Of a stretch of 53,075 nucleotides of DNA, positions 1 to 8,560 are shown one piece after another. The first letter of the stretch is position 1; every line of letters starts with the position of its first letter. The notes below the pieces were generated by a model. That model was not told the origin of the DNA. It was given only the letters and a program-made list of their open reading frames with translations, and ran no database searches. The stretch is from Anaerolineae bacterium (GTDB lineage Bacteria; Chloroflexota; Anaerolineae; Aggregatilineales; Phototrophicaceae), in the NCBI GenBank assembly GCA_022820665.1, contig JAJEFB010000013.1:1-53075 (forward strand). The letters are read 5' to 3'. A program made the position numbers and the translations under genes.

Positions 1-113
1 TGGCTAGAGCCGCGGGGGTCCACCCGGTCTCATCCCGAACCCGGAAGTTAAGCCCGCGAGCGCAGATGGTACTGCATTGGAGACGATGTGGGAGAGTATG
101 CCGCCGCCAACAC
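1..113 (+). rRNA. rrf: 5S ribosomal RNA, 5' end cut by window edge
   Basis: The stretch contains the diagnostic 5S core CCCGAACCCGGAAGTTAAG followed by GATGGTACTGC and GGGAGAGTA, ending in GCCGCCAACAC, the 3' strand of helix I. The first few bases of the 5' helix strand lie before the window, so the gene is partial here. No 23S or 16S is inside the window. No strong intrinsic terminator follows. The 3' 58 to 64 bases recur at 2730-2793 and, in decayed form, at 4968-5001. Confidence 0.93.
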
Positions 114-355
114 GACAACTCACTGCTCTCCTTTGCTTATACTTAGACTCTTAGATTCCCTCACGGTCGTTCCTCCCAACACAACTGAAGCCTAATCGTC
201 GCTAAACAATTTACAATACCCTTACAATTTCCCTCTAAATCACCGCTATACTGACTTGATGTCGGTGAAATAGTGCGCTGCGGCGAATTCGTCACGCCGG
301 TCAGCGCCCACTATGATTGCGACAACTCCTAAGCGTCTAGCATAGGGAACTCAAG
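114..355 (+). promoter_or_regulatory. 5S to DUF4956 intergenic region with weak promoter candidate
   Basis: This AT-richer gap holds no gene. TTACAA at 222-227 and TATACT at 247-252 resemble -35 and -10 boxes but the 19-base spacer is long, so the promoter call for the downstream DUF4956-CotH pair is weak. No clear terminator hairpin follows the 5S gene. Confidence 0.25.
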
Positions 356-934
356 ATGAGCGCGATATTCGACTACTGGCTCCACTTCGGCATCAACCTG
401 GCAATTATCAGCCTTTTGATAGCCGCGCTCTATTGGCGGCGCAAGCCCAACCGAAACTACGCGCTGGCAATGATCGTTGGCGGCTCCCTTGTTTATGTCG
501 TGATTCGCCTGCTGGTGCAGTTCGAAATCGGCTTGGGAGTCGGCTTCGGCATCTTTGCCATTTTCTCACTGCTAAGATTCCGCACTGTGGCGATTTCACT
601 GCGCGATATGACTTATCTCTTCGCCACCATCACTCTTTCCCTGGTCAACGCTATGTTGATGACATTCGGTACCTGGGAAGAGGTCGCCGCCGTCAACCTG
701 GCGATACTGGCGACCTTGTCCGTGCTGGAATATAGCCGCGTAATGCGAAATCAGGCCAGTTTCAGGCTGTCTTACGACAATCTTGAACTCCTTCACCCTA
801 ACAGGCGAGCCGACCTGTTTTCTGATATCACTAAGCGCACTGGCATCAGGCCCGTACGCGTATCCATTAATCGAATGAGCATCAAGAGTCAGAGCGCCCG
901 CTTGCGCGTCTGGTATCTCGAAGAGGGGGAATAG
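356..934 (+). CDS. DUF4956 family membrane protein
   Basis: This 192-residue protein has four to five hydrophobic segments (about residues 10-28, 38-75, 85-105 and 110-125) followed by a soluble, basic C-terminal domain. The segment GFGIFAIFSLLRFRT, with its R-F-R-T ending, and the following I-S-x-R-D-M-T-Y-L-F are typical of the DUF4956 family. Members of this family usually sit next to CotH-kinase proteins and VTC-type polyphosphate polymerase domain proteins. Here the CotH gene starts one base after the stop codon, so the two are surely cotranscribed, but no VTC-domain gene is present in the window. The biochemical role of the family is not established; a link to polyphosphate or surface-protein modification is inference from context. 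Confidence 0.85.
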   Translation: MSAIFDYWLHFGINLAIISLLIAALYWRRKPNRNYALAMIVGGSLVYVVIRLLVQFEIGLGVGFGIFAIFSLLRFRTVAISLRDMTYLFATITLSLVNAMLMTFGTWEEVAAVNLAILATLSVLEYSRVMRNQASFRLSYDNLELLHPNRRADLFSDITKRTGIRPVRVSINRMSIKSQSARLRVWYLEEGE

Positions 935-935
935 C

Positions 936-2618
936 ATGAACAACAACCGCGCTGGAGTTTCACCGCGAGTCTTTATCGCCGCGCTCCTGGCTTGGCTTCT
1001 GCTAATCGCCGCCGTACTGCCTTCATCGGCTCAGACCAACGAGCGCCCGACAGGCTGGACCGACCAATCACACGGCAACCGTGTTCCGGCCAACTATGAA
1101 GTAGTCTTGCCCGACGACCGCATTAACGAGATCTACATCAGCTTTTCGCCAGAGTCCTGGGCGGCGGAAGAGGCGGACATGATGGAAATCTATGGAGAGC
1201 GTGGCACAGGTCCGGCTCGCTCCGGTCCGGGTGGCGGGCGCGGTGGCCCCGGCGGACGCGGAATCGGCCGGCCGGCGCGACCAAACACCGAGGAGCTCGC
1301 TGCCCAGCTTGATCGCGGCGAACCAGAGGTGCTTGCTGCGCTTGAATACCTGCCCGACCTTTCTGCGGTTGCCGCTGCGCTTGAGATTGACTTGGATGAG
1401 CTCATTGCAGCCCTTGGCCTGCCGGAGGGATTTGCGCCACCGGCAGGATTCGGAGGATACGGTACTGGGCCAGGGCGCCAAGGTGGAGCGCAGCCTTCCA
1501 TCCGAAATCCCATTTGGGTGCCCGTTACTGTTGAATTCGAAAGTCAAACCTGGCGACAGGTCGGCTTCCGCTACAAGGGCAATACGGCGCTGAGCATGAG
1601 CTGGGGCAATAATGCGACTGCCCTGCCTTTCAAATTGGACTTCGACGAATTTGAAGACGATCACCCCGAGCTTGATAATCAACGCTTCTACGGCTTTAAG
1701 CAGCTGGGCTTTGGCAACAACTTTGACGACCCTTCATTGCAGCGAGAGAAGGTGGCGGCCGATGTCTTTCGCGCGGCCGGCGTGCCGGCGGCTCAGACAG
1801 CCTTCTACGCCGTTTATGTTGATAACGGCGATGGCGAAGGCTTCCAATCTTGGGGGTTCTATGCCGCCGTTGAATTGCCCGACGATACCTTGATTGAAAC
1901 GCAATTCGCTGATGACGATGGGAATATGTACAAGCCCTCAGGTAGTGGCGCAACCTTTGCTGCCGGCAGCTTTGGCGAAGAGAGCTTTCCCAAGCGCACA
2001 AACCGCGATTCCGACTTCGCTGACGTTCTCGCGGTTTTTGACGCCCTTCATGCCGATACGCGCTTGGTCAACCCAACTGCTTGGCGCGAGAACTTGGAGG
2101 CGGTTTTCGATGTAGAACGCTTCCTGCGGTGGCTGGCCACAAATCGATTCGTTCAGAAAAGAGACACCTATGGCGTGATGGCGAAAGATTTCTACCTCTA
2201 CGCCGATAGCGCCAGCGGGCAATTGGTCTGGATCCCCTGGGACAATAATGAAGCGATGGACGATGGCAGCCGGGGAACCGGACCTGGAAATGGGCGGGGT
2301 GGCCAGTCCGCCTGGACGTTCTCGCTGGATGAGATCACGGCCGAAGTGTGGCCACTCATCGGCTTCCTTCTCGAGGACGAAGTTTACGCTGAACGCTACG
2401 GTGAATTGGTGGCGCGCGTAAGCACCGACGTATTTTCGCCGGAACGCATGATCCCTATCTATGAGGCTAATTTCCGGATGTTGGCGGACTACCTCGAGGC
2501 ATCTGAAGCGTCGGCTGCGGTCAGCGCCTTGCGCGCTGCAACCGACGAGCTGGTGACGCATGTGCATGAGCGGGCCGCTGCAGCCGAGGCCTTTCTGCAG
2601 GAGCGTTCCGCCGGCTAG
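936..2618 (+). CDS. Secreted CotH-kinase family protein
   Basis: This 560-residue protein starts with a clear signal peptide (hydrophobic core about residues 14-30, cleavage near PSSAQT). The CotH-type core follows: F-R-Y-K-G-N near residue 210, the Y-G-F-K-Q-L-G-F-G-N-N block with D-P-S-L-Q-R-E-K near 250-275, and W-I-P-W-D-N-N-E near 430-437, the acidic metal-binding end of the fold. CotH is an atypical kinase that phosphorylates spore-coat proteins in Bacillus; secreted relatives in non-spore formers have unknown targets. An insert of about 95 residues (roughly 88-185) splits the N-terminal beta region: it has a Gly/Arg/Pro-rich linker, a small acidic helical piece and a second Gly-rich linker. 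The gene follows the DUF4956 gene directly. Confidence 0.85.
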   Translation: MNNNRAGVSPRVFIAALLAWLLLIAAVLPSSAQTNERPTGWTDQSHGNRVPANYEVVLPDDRINEIYISFSPESWAAEEADMMEIYGERGTGPARSGPGGGRGGPGGRGIGRPARPNTEELAAQLDRGEPEVLAALEYLPDLSAVAAALEIDLDELIAALGLPEGFAPPAGFGGYGTGPGRQGGAQPSIRNPIWVPVTVEFESQTWRQVGFRYKGNTALSMSWGNNATALPFKLDFDEFEDDHPELDNQRFYGFKQLGFGNNFDDPSLQREKVAADVFRAAGVPAAQTAFYAVYVDNGDGEGFQSWGFYAAVELPDDTLIETQFADDDGNMYKPSGSGATFAAGSFGEESFPKRTNRDSDFADVLAVFDALHADTRLVNPTAWRENLEAVFDVERFLRWLATNRFVQKRDTYGVMAKDFYLYADSASGQLVWIPWDNNEAMDDGSRGTGPGNGRGGQSAWTFSLDEITAEVWPLIGFLLEDEVYAERYGELVARVSTDVFSPERMIPIYEANFRMLADYLEASEASAAVSALRAATDELVTHVHERAAAAEAFLQERSAG

Positions 2619-2680
2619 CCTTCGGCTGACCTAAAGTGGGCCAGTGCAGCAACCCGGACTGACGCGCCAGGTCTGTACCG

Positions 2681-2793
2681 GTGTTACGTCGGCTCGCCCG
2701 GGTCCATAGCCGTCAAGCCAGCCGAACCTGCGAGCGCAGATGGTACTGCATTGGAGACGATGTGGGAGAGTATGCCGCTGCCAACACGACAAC
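2681..2793 (+). pseudogene. 5S rRNA gene remnant, copy 2
   Basis: Bases 2730-2793 match 56-119 of the 5S gene at 63 of 64 positions, including GATGGTACTGCATTGGAGAC and the end GCCAACACGACAAC. The 5' side begins GTGTTACG, which can pair with the 3' CCAACAC as helix I, but the central CCCGAAC...GGAAGTTAAG core is replaced by unrelated sequence. It is therefore a chimeric or decayed 5S copy and not a working rRNA. Similarity continues for about 20 bases past the 3' end. Confidence 0.8.
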
Positions 2794-2904
2794 AAACTGC
2801 CCTTTCGCTTTTTTTCGATCGGCGCTTTCCCGCTCTTGCCACTATAATAGTCCGATATTGAAGTGTGCGAGAACCTTCGATAATGAAGCGGGTTTGAGCG
2901 ATTA

Positions 2905-3114
2905 TTGCGCGTCTGTTTCTCCGTTACAGCAAGTTTCGCCTTTGCCTTTTTCTTCATTGAAGCGGCGGCAAATCACTATCTTTGGAACCTCGCCACTATA
3001 GACGAGTTCAATCAATTCGCATTTATCAATCAACCCAAAGAACGGTATGGGGATGACTTCATCAGCAACATCAATAGCAGCGAAGCAGGACAAGACCTTC
3101 GCTTTCTGTCGTGA
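2905..3114 (+). other. Doubtful small ORF before glycosyltransferase gene
   Basis: A 69-codon frame with a TTG start has a hydrophobic N-terminus and a polar tail. Its stop (3112-3114) overlaps a GTG at 3111 that is an alternative start of the next gene, the kind of GTGA overlap seen in coupled genes. No family is recognised and there is no good ribosome site. It may be a remnant or chance ORF. The surrounding 2794-3128 region also has TATAAT at 2843-2848 without a recognisable -35 box. Confidence 0.2.
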
Positions 3115-3128
3115 CTAATGAGGTAAAT

Positions 3129-4847
3129 ATGCGCCATATGGCTCGCGGGCTACTTCTGGTCTTGGTCCTGCTGCTGGCATTCTACCTTCGCATAGATGAC
3201 CTGGGGAACTGGCCCGTTCGCTGGGACGAAGCGTTTTCGGTGTGGGAAGCCCAAATGGGCTTCGTTGAAGGCACCGACTTCACCGCCCGCGATGTTCACC
3301 CGCCCCTGTATTTTTGGCTCCTTCATATCTGGGTGCGCTTGACCGGAAGCAGCGAGTTCGCTATCCGCATGCTCTCAGTGCTCCCTAGTCTTATAACTAT
3401 ACTGGTGGTCTATGCGATAACGCTTCGATTGAGCAGGCAGAGACTGGCTGCTTTGCTCGCCATGCTGCTCATCACAACATCTCCCTACCATATCCACTGG
3501 TCGCAAGATGCCCGTATGTATGCCCTCGCAACGCTGTTCGCGAGCCTGACGATCTACGCATTTTTGCGAAGCCGAACGAGGCTGTTCGTGATTTCCGGGA
3601 TCCTGTCAGTCCTAAGCCATTATTATGGCGCGATCGTCCTGGCTGTCATCGTGCTGCATGAAGCGATGTTTGGTCGTGAGCGGCGGGCGCGCCGTCAATG
3701 GTACGCGGCCACCGCCGTCATTTCTGCGGTATTCATGGTTTGGGGCGCGTATACGATTGGCTTAATGCGGAAGGACCCGTCTCTGGCCACATTCGACCCT
3801 CAAGCCGCATTTCTGATGATGGCTGGCGTATTCTCCGTTAATTCTTCTACACATCTTGGCGCCTACAATCTGCACGTGATGATCGTTACTACAATCTTCT
3901 TCGCCGGACTATTGTTGAATTGGCGAATCCATCCACACGCCACCTCTTTGATTATTTTGGGCTGTCTGTTGCCTCCCACAATCATCACACTCCTGGGTTT
4001 GCCAATTGTCCCGATACATATAAATGCGCTACAAGAGCGACACGTCAGCGTCTTCGCTCCTTTTGTCTTTTCAGGGTTTGGGATTGGCTTGGCGGCAATG
4101 CTTCGCAGACGCTGGCTGCGTCCGGCAGCTGTGGTCATTATCCTGGGATTATTAGCCCTTAACGCAACATTGCTGCATAAAAGAGCCGACAATCGATACT
4201 TCAAAGACGATTACCGTAGCATGATGATGGCCATCTCTGCACTTACGTCTGCGGACGACAGAGTGTATTTTATTTCCGGGGGACGCAGGCCCCTGGTCTA
4301 CTACCACTTGGATCAGGCCGGCTACGATGTGCCAAAAAACGTTTACGCCGAGCCAGTGAATGTGACGGGCATTCCTCGCAGTAGCGAAAGCGACGTTGCG
4401 GACATGATGAACTGGATCTTTGCGGGAATAGATCGCTTCTGGCTGATCGAGATCGAGGCGCACCTCGATCAGCCGCTGGATGCCCCCTTGGACTGGATTA
4501 AGGATAACTACCATAGGATTTACCACATTCCAGTTGCTTGGAACGGTATCAGCTTCTTTAGCAATGACGAATACGATACCATTCCGGAAATAGACGCCAT
4601 CATTCCCCCGGTGATTACTGAAGCGCGGCCTGGCGATCTGGTGCGAATAGGGGTGCCCGCAGGCGCCACGGTTGAACTATTTCACAGCGGGCAGACCATC
4701 GACTCACATGTTGCCGAAACATGGATGTTGCATCAATTTGACATTTATCCGTTTTATTTCAATGGCAATTATGAGTTGCGCGTGGCGGACCAACGCTATC
4801 CTTTTGTGATAACACATAGCCAAGATTTCCCTGGCAGCGGCGCCTAG
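3129..4847 (+). CDS. GT39-type membrane glycosyltransferase
   Basis: This protein of about 572 residues has ten or more predicted transmembrane helices and a C-terminal extracytoplasmic domain of about 200 residues. The first loop carries W-D-E-A (the catalytic acidic D-E pair of the GT-C fold) followed by D-V-H-P-P-L-Y-F, and the second has S-Q-D-A-R-M-Y-A-L, all typical of the PMT_2/ArnT-like GT39 family that transfers sugars from polyprenyl-phosphate donors in the membrane. ATG at 3129 is preferred because TGAGG lies five bases upstream; GTG at 3111 is possible. The gene is bracketed by 5S remnants at 2730 and 4968 and is followed by a second member of the same family. The acceptor is unknown. 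Confidence 0.85.
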   Translation: MRHMARGLLLVLVLLLAFYLRIDDLGNWPVRWDEAFSVWEAQMGFVEGTDFTARDVHPPLYFWLLHIWVRLTGSSEFAIRMLSVLPSLITILVVYAITLRLSRQRLAALLAMLLITTSPYHIHWSQDARMYALATLFASLTIYAFLRSRTRLFVISGILSVLSHYYGAIVLAVIVLHEAMFGRERRARRQWYAATAVISAVFMVWGAYTIGLMRKDPSLATFDPQAAFLMMAGVFSVNSSTHLGAYNLHVMIVTTIFFAGLLLNWRIHPHATSLIILGCLLPPTIITLLGLPIVPIHINALQERHVSVFAPFVFSGFGIGLAAMLRRRWLRPAAVVIILGLLALNATLLHKRADNRYFKDDYRSMMMAISALTSADDRVYFISGGRRPLVYYHLDQAGYDVPKNVYAEPVNVTGIPRSSESDVADMMNWIFAGIDRFWLIEIEAHLDQPLDAPLDWIKDNYHRIYHIPVAWNGISFFSNDEYDTIPEIDAIIPPVITEARPGDLVRIGVPAGATVELFHSGQTIDSHVAETWMLHQFDIYPFYFNGNYELRVADQRYPFVITHSQDFPGSGA

Positions 4848-4967
4848 GACGAGAATACATGGCGCAATTGTTAGACACGCCTTGATGCCTCGCGATCGCC
4901 CTGAACCGCGCAACGCGCTGCGCCAACTATATGACGCGGCTGCCGTATGACTCTCGATCCAATTAGC

Positions 4968-5001
4968 GTATGCCGCCGCCAAGACGACACCTGACTGCTC
5001 T
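4968..5001 (+). pseudogene. 5S rRNA 3'-end remnant, copy 3
   Basis: This 34-base stretch matches bases 96-129, the end of the 5S gene plus its first downstream bases, at 31 of 34 positions (TATGCCGCCGCCAA, then CGACA and ACTGCTCT). The rest of the 5S gene is absent. Together with copy 2 it flanks the 3129-4847 glycosyltransferase gene. Confidence 0.6.
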
Positions 5002-5019
5002 GTGCATATTTAGTACAAT
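4991..5019 (+). promoter_or_regulatory. Promoter candidate inside 5S remnant
   Basis: CTGACT (4991-4996) and TACAAT (5014-5019) are separated by 17 bases. The ATG of the downstream gene is only six bases after the -10 box, so transcription would start at or next to the start codon and give a leaderless mRNA. There is no Shine-Dalgarno sequence before that ATG, which fits this reading. Confidence 0.4.
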
Positions 5020-5025
5020 CGCGCC

Positions 5026-6567
5026 ATGCGATTCCACAACGGTTCCTCTTCCAGGCTTCACATCGGATCCTGCCTTCACTTGCTCGCTGCGCTGGCTTGC
5101 TTGTTCTTTGCCTGGCATTTTGGCACAAAGGGTCTGACGCGCGTACCTCTGGCGAATCACGACGAACTGCGGACGCTTTCACACATATTTGGGCGCTCCG
5201 TCGACACGCCGCAATCACTTCAAGACACGATCACCAACGTTGCGGCGAATAGCCAGCAGCACGGACCCTTGTATTTCATCCTCTTGAATGTCTGGGCGCG
5301 AGTCGCTGGGAGTGATTTATTCGTATTGCGACTGCTATCGACTTGCTTTGCTCTTCTTTCCTTGGCAGCGATCTACCGTCTCGCCCGGATTTCCCGCCTT
5401 CGCCACCAGGCTCTTGCCGCCCTGTTTATCGTCTCGTTAAATGCCTTGTTCCTCTTTTATTCGCGCGAGCTAAGAATGTACACCTTGTTGCCGTTCTTGG
5501 TGGCCTGGATTGTCTGGTGCTATTGGCGCCTGCTCGAAACAACTGAACGAGTGAACTGGTGGACCTGGCTATCGCTCGCATTGGGTTGCGGACTGATATT
5601 GTACTTGCATTATTTCGGGATCTTCATTTTGGCCGCTGTTGCCATGTATCATCTCCTGTTTGCGCGAAAGAATCGACGCTGGATTCATATTGTTCTTGCC
5701 TTGACAGGTGGCGGCTTGCTTTTCTTGCCTTGGTTGCCCACCGTTCTCAAGGGCTTGGAAGGTTTCTCTAACAAGTCATTCAGTGGCATGAACGCCTTCG
5801 AGTCGCTCCTCAGTCTTGGCAATGTTTACAGCAACGATTTCTGGATTCTGCCGCTTGGCGCTCTGATCATCGTCGTATGGCATCGCAAGCTACTGGGGGA
5901 GCCTCAACAATTTCTATTGATTCTCAGTTTTCTGGCGATTGCCGTTCTGTTATTGGCTAATGAAATCAAGCCCATACTCATACCGAAGCGCCTGCGATAT
6001 ATGCTGCTGTTGGCGCCACTGCTGAGCAGCGCTCTGGCGATCGCCTGGAGTTTTCTCCCCAGGCGGACGCCAGTCCAGTTCTTGCTGGCGGCTGTCTGGA
6101 TACTCTCATTCTTCACCTATTCGCAAAACGAGAACTCCTATATTGCAAGCAAACGCAAAAGCCTGGAATCGCTGCACGCGCCACCCTTTTATACCCTGAT
6201 GTACGATCCCAACATTGAAGTTCGACCTACAGAGTCGGTGCTCAGCTTACACCCGTCCCGCAAGATAACCTGGATCACAGGCGACTACTATCAGAAGCTC
6301 ATCAAGCCAAGCAATCTGGTTCACATCTATTACGATGGCGGCGGCAGCCTCACCATTCAAACGACCAAGCAACCCCTAAGCTCGCTCGACGATTTCGTAT
6401 CCAGGCACGCTGCGTTTTGGTTGCTTTACGACCCTCAAGAGACCGACGAACGTTCCATGGATGAGATCTTCGGCTGGGCGCGCAATTATTATCGATCCTG
6501 CGGAAGATACCTGGAAGAAACACATGCCGTCGTTGAGCGTCATGTCCGCGATTCCGATCCTTGCTAG
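5026..6567 (+). CDS. GT39-type membrane glycosyltransferase
   Basis: This 513-residue polytopic membrane protein has the same layout as its upstream neighbour: an N-terminal helix, a first loop with N-H-D-E-L-R (catalytic D-E), H-G-P-L-Y-F-I-L-L, and S-R-E-L-R-M-Y-T-L, then repeated hydrophobic helices and a soluble C-terminal tail of about 140 residues. These are marks of the PMT_2/RgtB-like group, which moves sugars from lipid-linked donors on the outer face of the membrane. No Shine-Dalgarno sequence precedes the ATG; a promoter candidate lies immediately upstream. The pair of GT39 genes suggests decoration of a glycolipid, cell-wall polymer or protein, but the product cannot be named from sequence. 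Confidence 0.85.
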   Translation: MRFHNGSSSRLHIGSCLHLLAALACLFFAWHFGTKGLTRVPLANHDELRTLSHIFGRSVDTPQSLQDTITNVAANSQQHGPLYFILLNVWARVAGSDLFVLRLLSTCFALLSLAAIYRLARISRLRHQALAALFIVSLNALFLFYSRELRMYTLLPFLVAWIVWCYWRLLETTERVNWWTWLSLALGCGLILYLHYFGIFILAAVAMYHLLFARKNRRWIHIVLALTGGGLLFLPWLPTVLKGLEGFSNKSFSGMNAFESLLSLGNVYSNDFWILPLGALIIVVWHRKLLGEPQQFLLILSFLAIAVLLLANEIKPILIPKRLRYMLLLAPLLSSALAIAWSFLPRRTPVQFLLAAVWILSFFTYSQNENSYIASKRKSLESLHAPPFYTLMYDPNIEVRPTESVLSLHPSRKITWITGDYYQKLIKPSNLVHIYYDGGGSLTIQTTKQPLSSLDDFVSRHAAFWLLYDPQETDERSMDEIFGWARNYYRSCGRYLEETHAVVERHVRDSDPC

Positions 6568-6798
6568 GGCTTCAGGGTCGAATGAAGTCTATGCTACGGG
6601 ACAGCAAGATAGGCGCATTTACTGGGCAAGCTGCTCTTGAGACGCGAAATCCCGAAATGCTGGCCAAACCGAGACCTTGGCATAGTCAACTGCAGAGTTG
6701 GACGCAGTGTCCGTTTCAGTCATCGCGCTAAGAATAGTTGTCTTTGAATTATGCAATGGTAGCCGCAGACGCGTGCCTGAATCCGGCTTCGATTGTGT

Positions 6799-8007
6799 CT
6801 AAGAACCTAAACCGGTCATGAATCGAATGTAGTATCCAATGCCGAAAAATGCGTGAGAGCCAAACAGAACGACGGAAATAGAGAATCTCAGCGACATTCG
6901 CGAGGGCATGCTTTGATAATCTTCTGGCAACGCAAGCCTGGAGCGTTGATATTGCTGAACAAGGAACAGTACAGACGCGAACATCAATACGAAAACTGTG
7001 ATATAGCTATTCCACAAGAAGTTTCCGTGATCTACGCGGGGTCCCGATTCATAAACGCAATATGTCACCAATGCGCTCACCGCGAACACAGTCCACGACA
7101 AATTCAAATAGAGGTGCTTCCTGGCTTCTGCAAAATACAGCAGGTAGACCGTCAAAGGAAAAGCCAGCGAGAGCAGCAATTGTACCGGAACGCGCCAATC
7201 CGGGATCCAATATCTGGTAAATGCAAGAAAACCAAATGAAATCGTAGAACCGTCAGCAAAATTAGAATAGGATATCAGATACTGCAAGCCTAACATCAAT
7301 GATCCTGGTATACAGATTCCCAAGACAAGAAATTTCCAATCGACTCGATGCCCTCTCAAAGTTCTCCAGGCGGCGAAAGCGCAACAGCCAGGTATCAACA
7401 CAATCGTATAGCTCGGCTTCACCTGCGTAGCAAGCAGGAGTAAGAGAGCGCAAAGCAGACGCGTGTATGACCGATGATTTGAATCTCGATAAGACGGGAA
7501 GCTGAATACTTTCAGGGCAAGAAGCGAAACTGGAATGGCGAATAGGCGCAGAGCAATCAGTGTTGGGTTGTGATATACGACTGGATTGAAATACCCAACC
7601 ATTGTTTCGTTGGTCCAAATTGTGATTGGGGCTACAATTGTCAACGCTCCTGACAGGAGCAGGATGGCGTATACAGAAATTGTTCCTGCGGAGTGATTGA
7701 ACAAAAGCGAGAAAATGATCATTGGCAGAGGCAAAATGAAAACCGTGATCGCCAAAAGCGCGATATCAGGACTATCGATCGTGGGAAGAAAATACTTTAG
7801 CAATCTATATGTGGCATGATACAAAACATACGACACATGCGTAACTTTTTCTGGAAAATCCTCTGCAATTATGATGTGACTGCCAAAGTCCGTGTATTGC
7901 TCGGCTGCAACTTTCATAATGGGAACAAAAATGATCAAACTTAGTACGAATATGAACATGTACGGAAGTAGTCCCGGCAAAGCTATGGGAGGTTTAGTAG
8001 CTGACAT
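6799..8007 (-). CDS. Polytopic membrane protein of unknown function
   Basis: This protein of about 402 residues is nearly all membrane helices (around ten) with short polar loops. A loop after the first helix has Y-T-D-F-G-S-H, and others have Y-H-A-T-Y-R and Y-H-N-P-T. The layout resembles integral-membrane enzymes of polysaccharide or lipid-glycan assembly, which suits the adjacent glycosyltransferases, but no family motif is certain. The ATG at 8007 is preferred over an in-frame GTG at 8034; neither has a strong ribosome site. It is divergent from the DUF2007 gene. The gap 6568-6798 on its downstream side holds nothing recognisable. Confidence 0.65.
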   Translation of the reverse strand: MSATKPPIALPGLLPYMFIFVLSLIIFVPIMKVAAEQYTDFGSHIIIAEDFPEKVTHVSYVLYHATYRLLKYFLPTIDSPDIALLAITVFILPLPMIIFSLLFNHSAGTISVYAILLLSGALTIVAPITIWTNETMVGYFNPVVYHNPTLIALRLFAIPVSLLALKVFSFPSYRDSNHRSYTRLLCALLLLLATQVKPSYTIVLIPGCCAFAAWRTLRGHRVDWKFLVLGICIPGSLMLGLQYLISYSNFADGSTISFGFLAFTRYWIPDWRVPVQLLLSLAFPLTVYLLYFAEARKHLYLNLSWTVFAVSALVTYCVYESGPRVDHGNFLWNSYITVFVLMFASVLFLVQQYQRSRLALPEDYQSMPSRMSLRFSISVVLFGSHAFFGIGYYIRFMTGLGS

Positions 8008-8221
8008 ATACCGCTGACTCTGGTAACAAAGCACGGTTTTCTTGCTGGAATCCTGCAGAAAGAAATATGAGGTATCACGGTCCTTGAAAAACTTGGCGGA
8101 TTCCGATCTTGCGCCTCACTTTTGTGATTAGCATCCTGCTATAAGCGGAGTCTATCATTTCAATAGTAAAAGTAGACTTCATCGGTCGCAAGCCATGATA
8201 GAATGATTTTGAGGGAACGCC

Positions 8222-8560
8222 ATGGGTCTTCGCAAACTTCACAACCAAGCCGACGGTCCGCAATGGATCGCGCTCTACATCACCAACAATCTGCAAGAAG
8301 CGCATGTTCTCGCTGGCAAACTCAAGGCGAACGAGATACCCGCGCTTATCCATCAAGAAGCCGGCGCAACTGCGCTTGGCATCACCCTCGGCAATCTGGG
8401 CGAGGTCAAAATCTTGGTAATGCCGGCGGACTATGAGCGGGCGGAGCGCATCTTGTTCACGGACTCGAACGAGCAAATCGAAGCGAGTAACGACAAAATG
8501 CGCATCATCTGGCAAGACGACGGCGACGGTGACGAATACTATGTCGAAGACGACGATTAA
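8222..8560 (+). CDS. DUF2007 domain protein
   Basis: The 112-residue soluble protein has the DUF2007 pattern: a hydrophobic strand (W-I-A-L-Y-I), N-N-x-x-E-A-x-x-L-A-G-K-L-K-A-N-E-I-P-A-L-I, then G-E-V-K-I-L-V-M-P-A-D-Y-E-R-A-E-R-I-L. Proteins of this family are small ferredoxin-like folds described as putative signal transducers. The C-terminal 15 residues are strongly acidic (D-D-G-D-G-D-E). GAGGG six bases before the ATG is a good ribosome site. The gene overlaps the downstream peptidase by 20 bases, so the two are translationally linked. Confidence 0.75.
   Translation: MGLRKLHNQADGPQWIALYITNNLQEAHVLAGKLKANEIPALIHQEAGATALGITLGNLGEVKILVMPADYERAERILFTDSNEQIEASNDKMRIIWQDDGDGDEYYVEDDD

Noticed and set aside
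2830..3128. Strong promoter with TATAAT at 2843 for the glycosyltransferase gene
   Set aside because: No acceptable -35 box is found at 16-18 bases and the distance to the start codon is about 280 bases.
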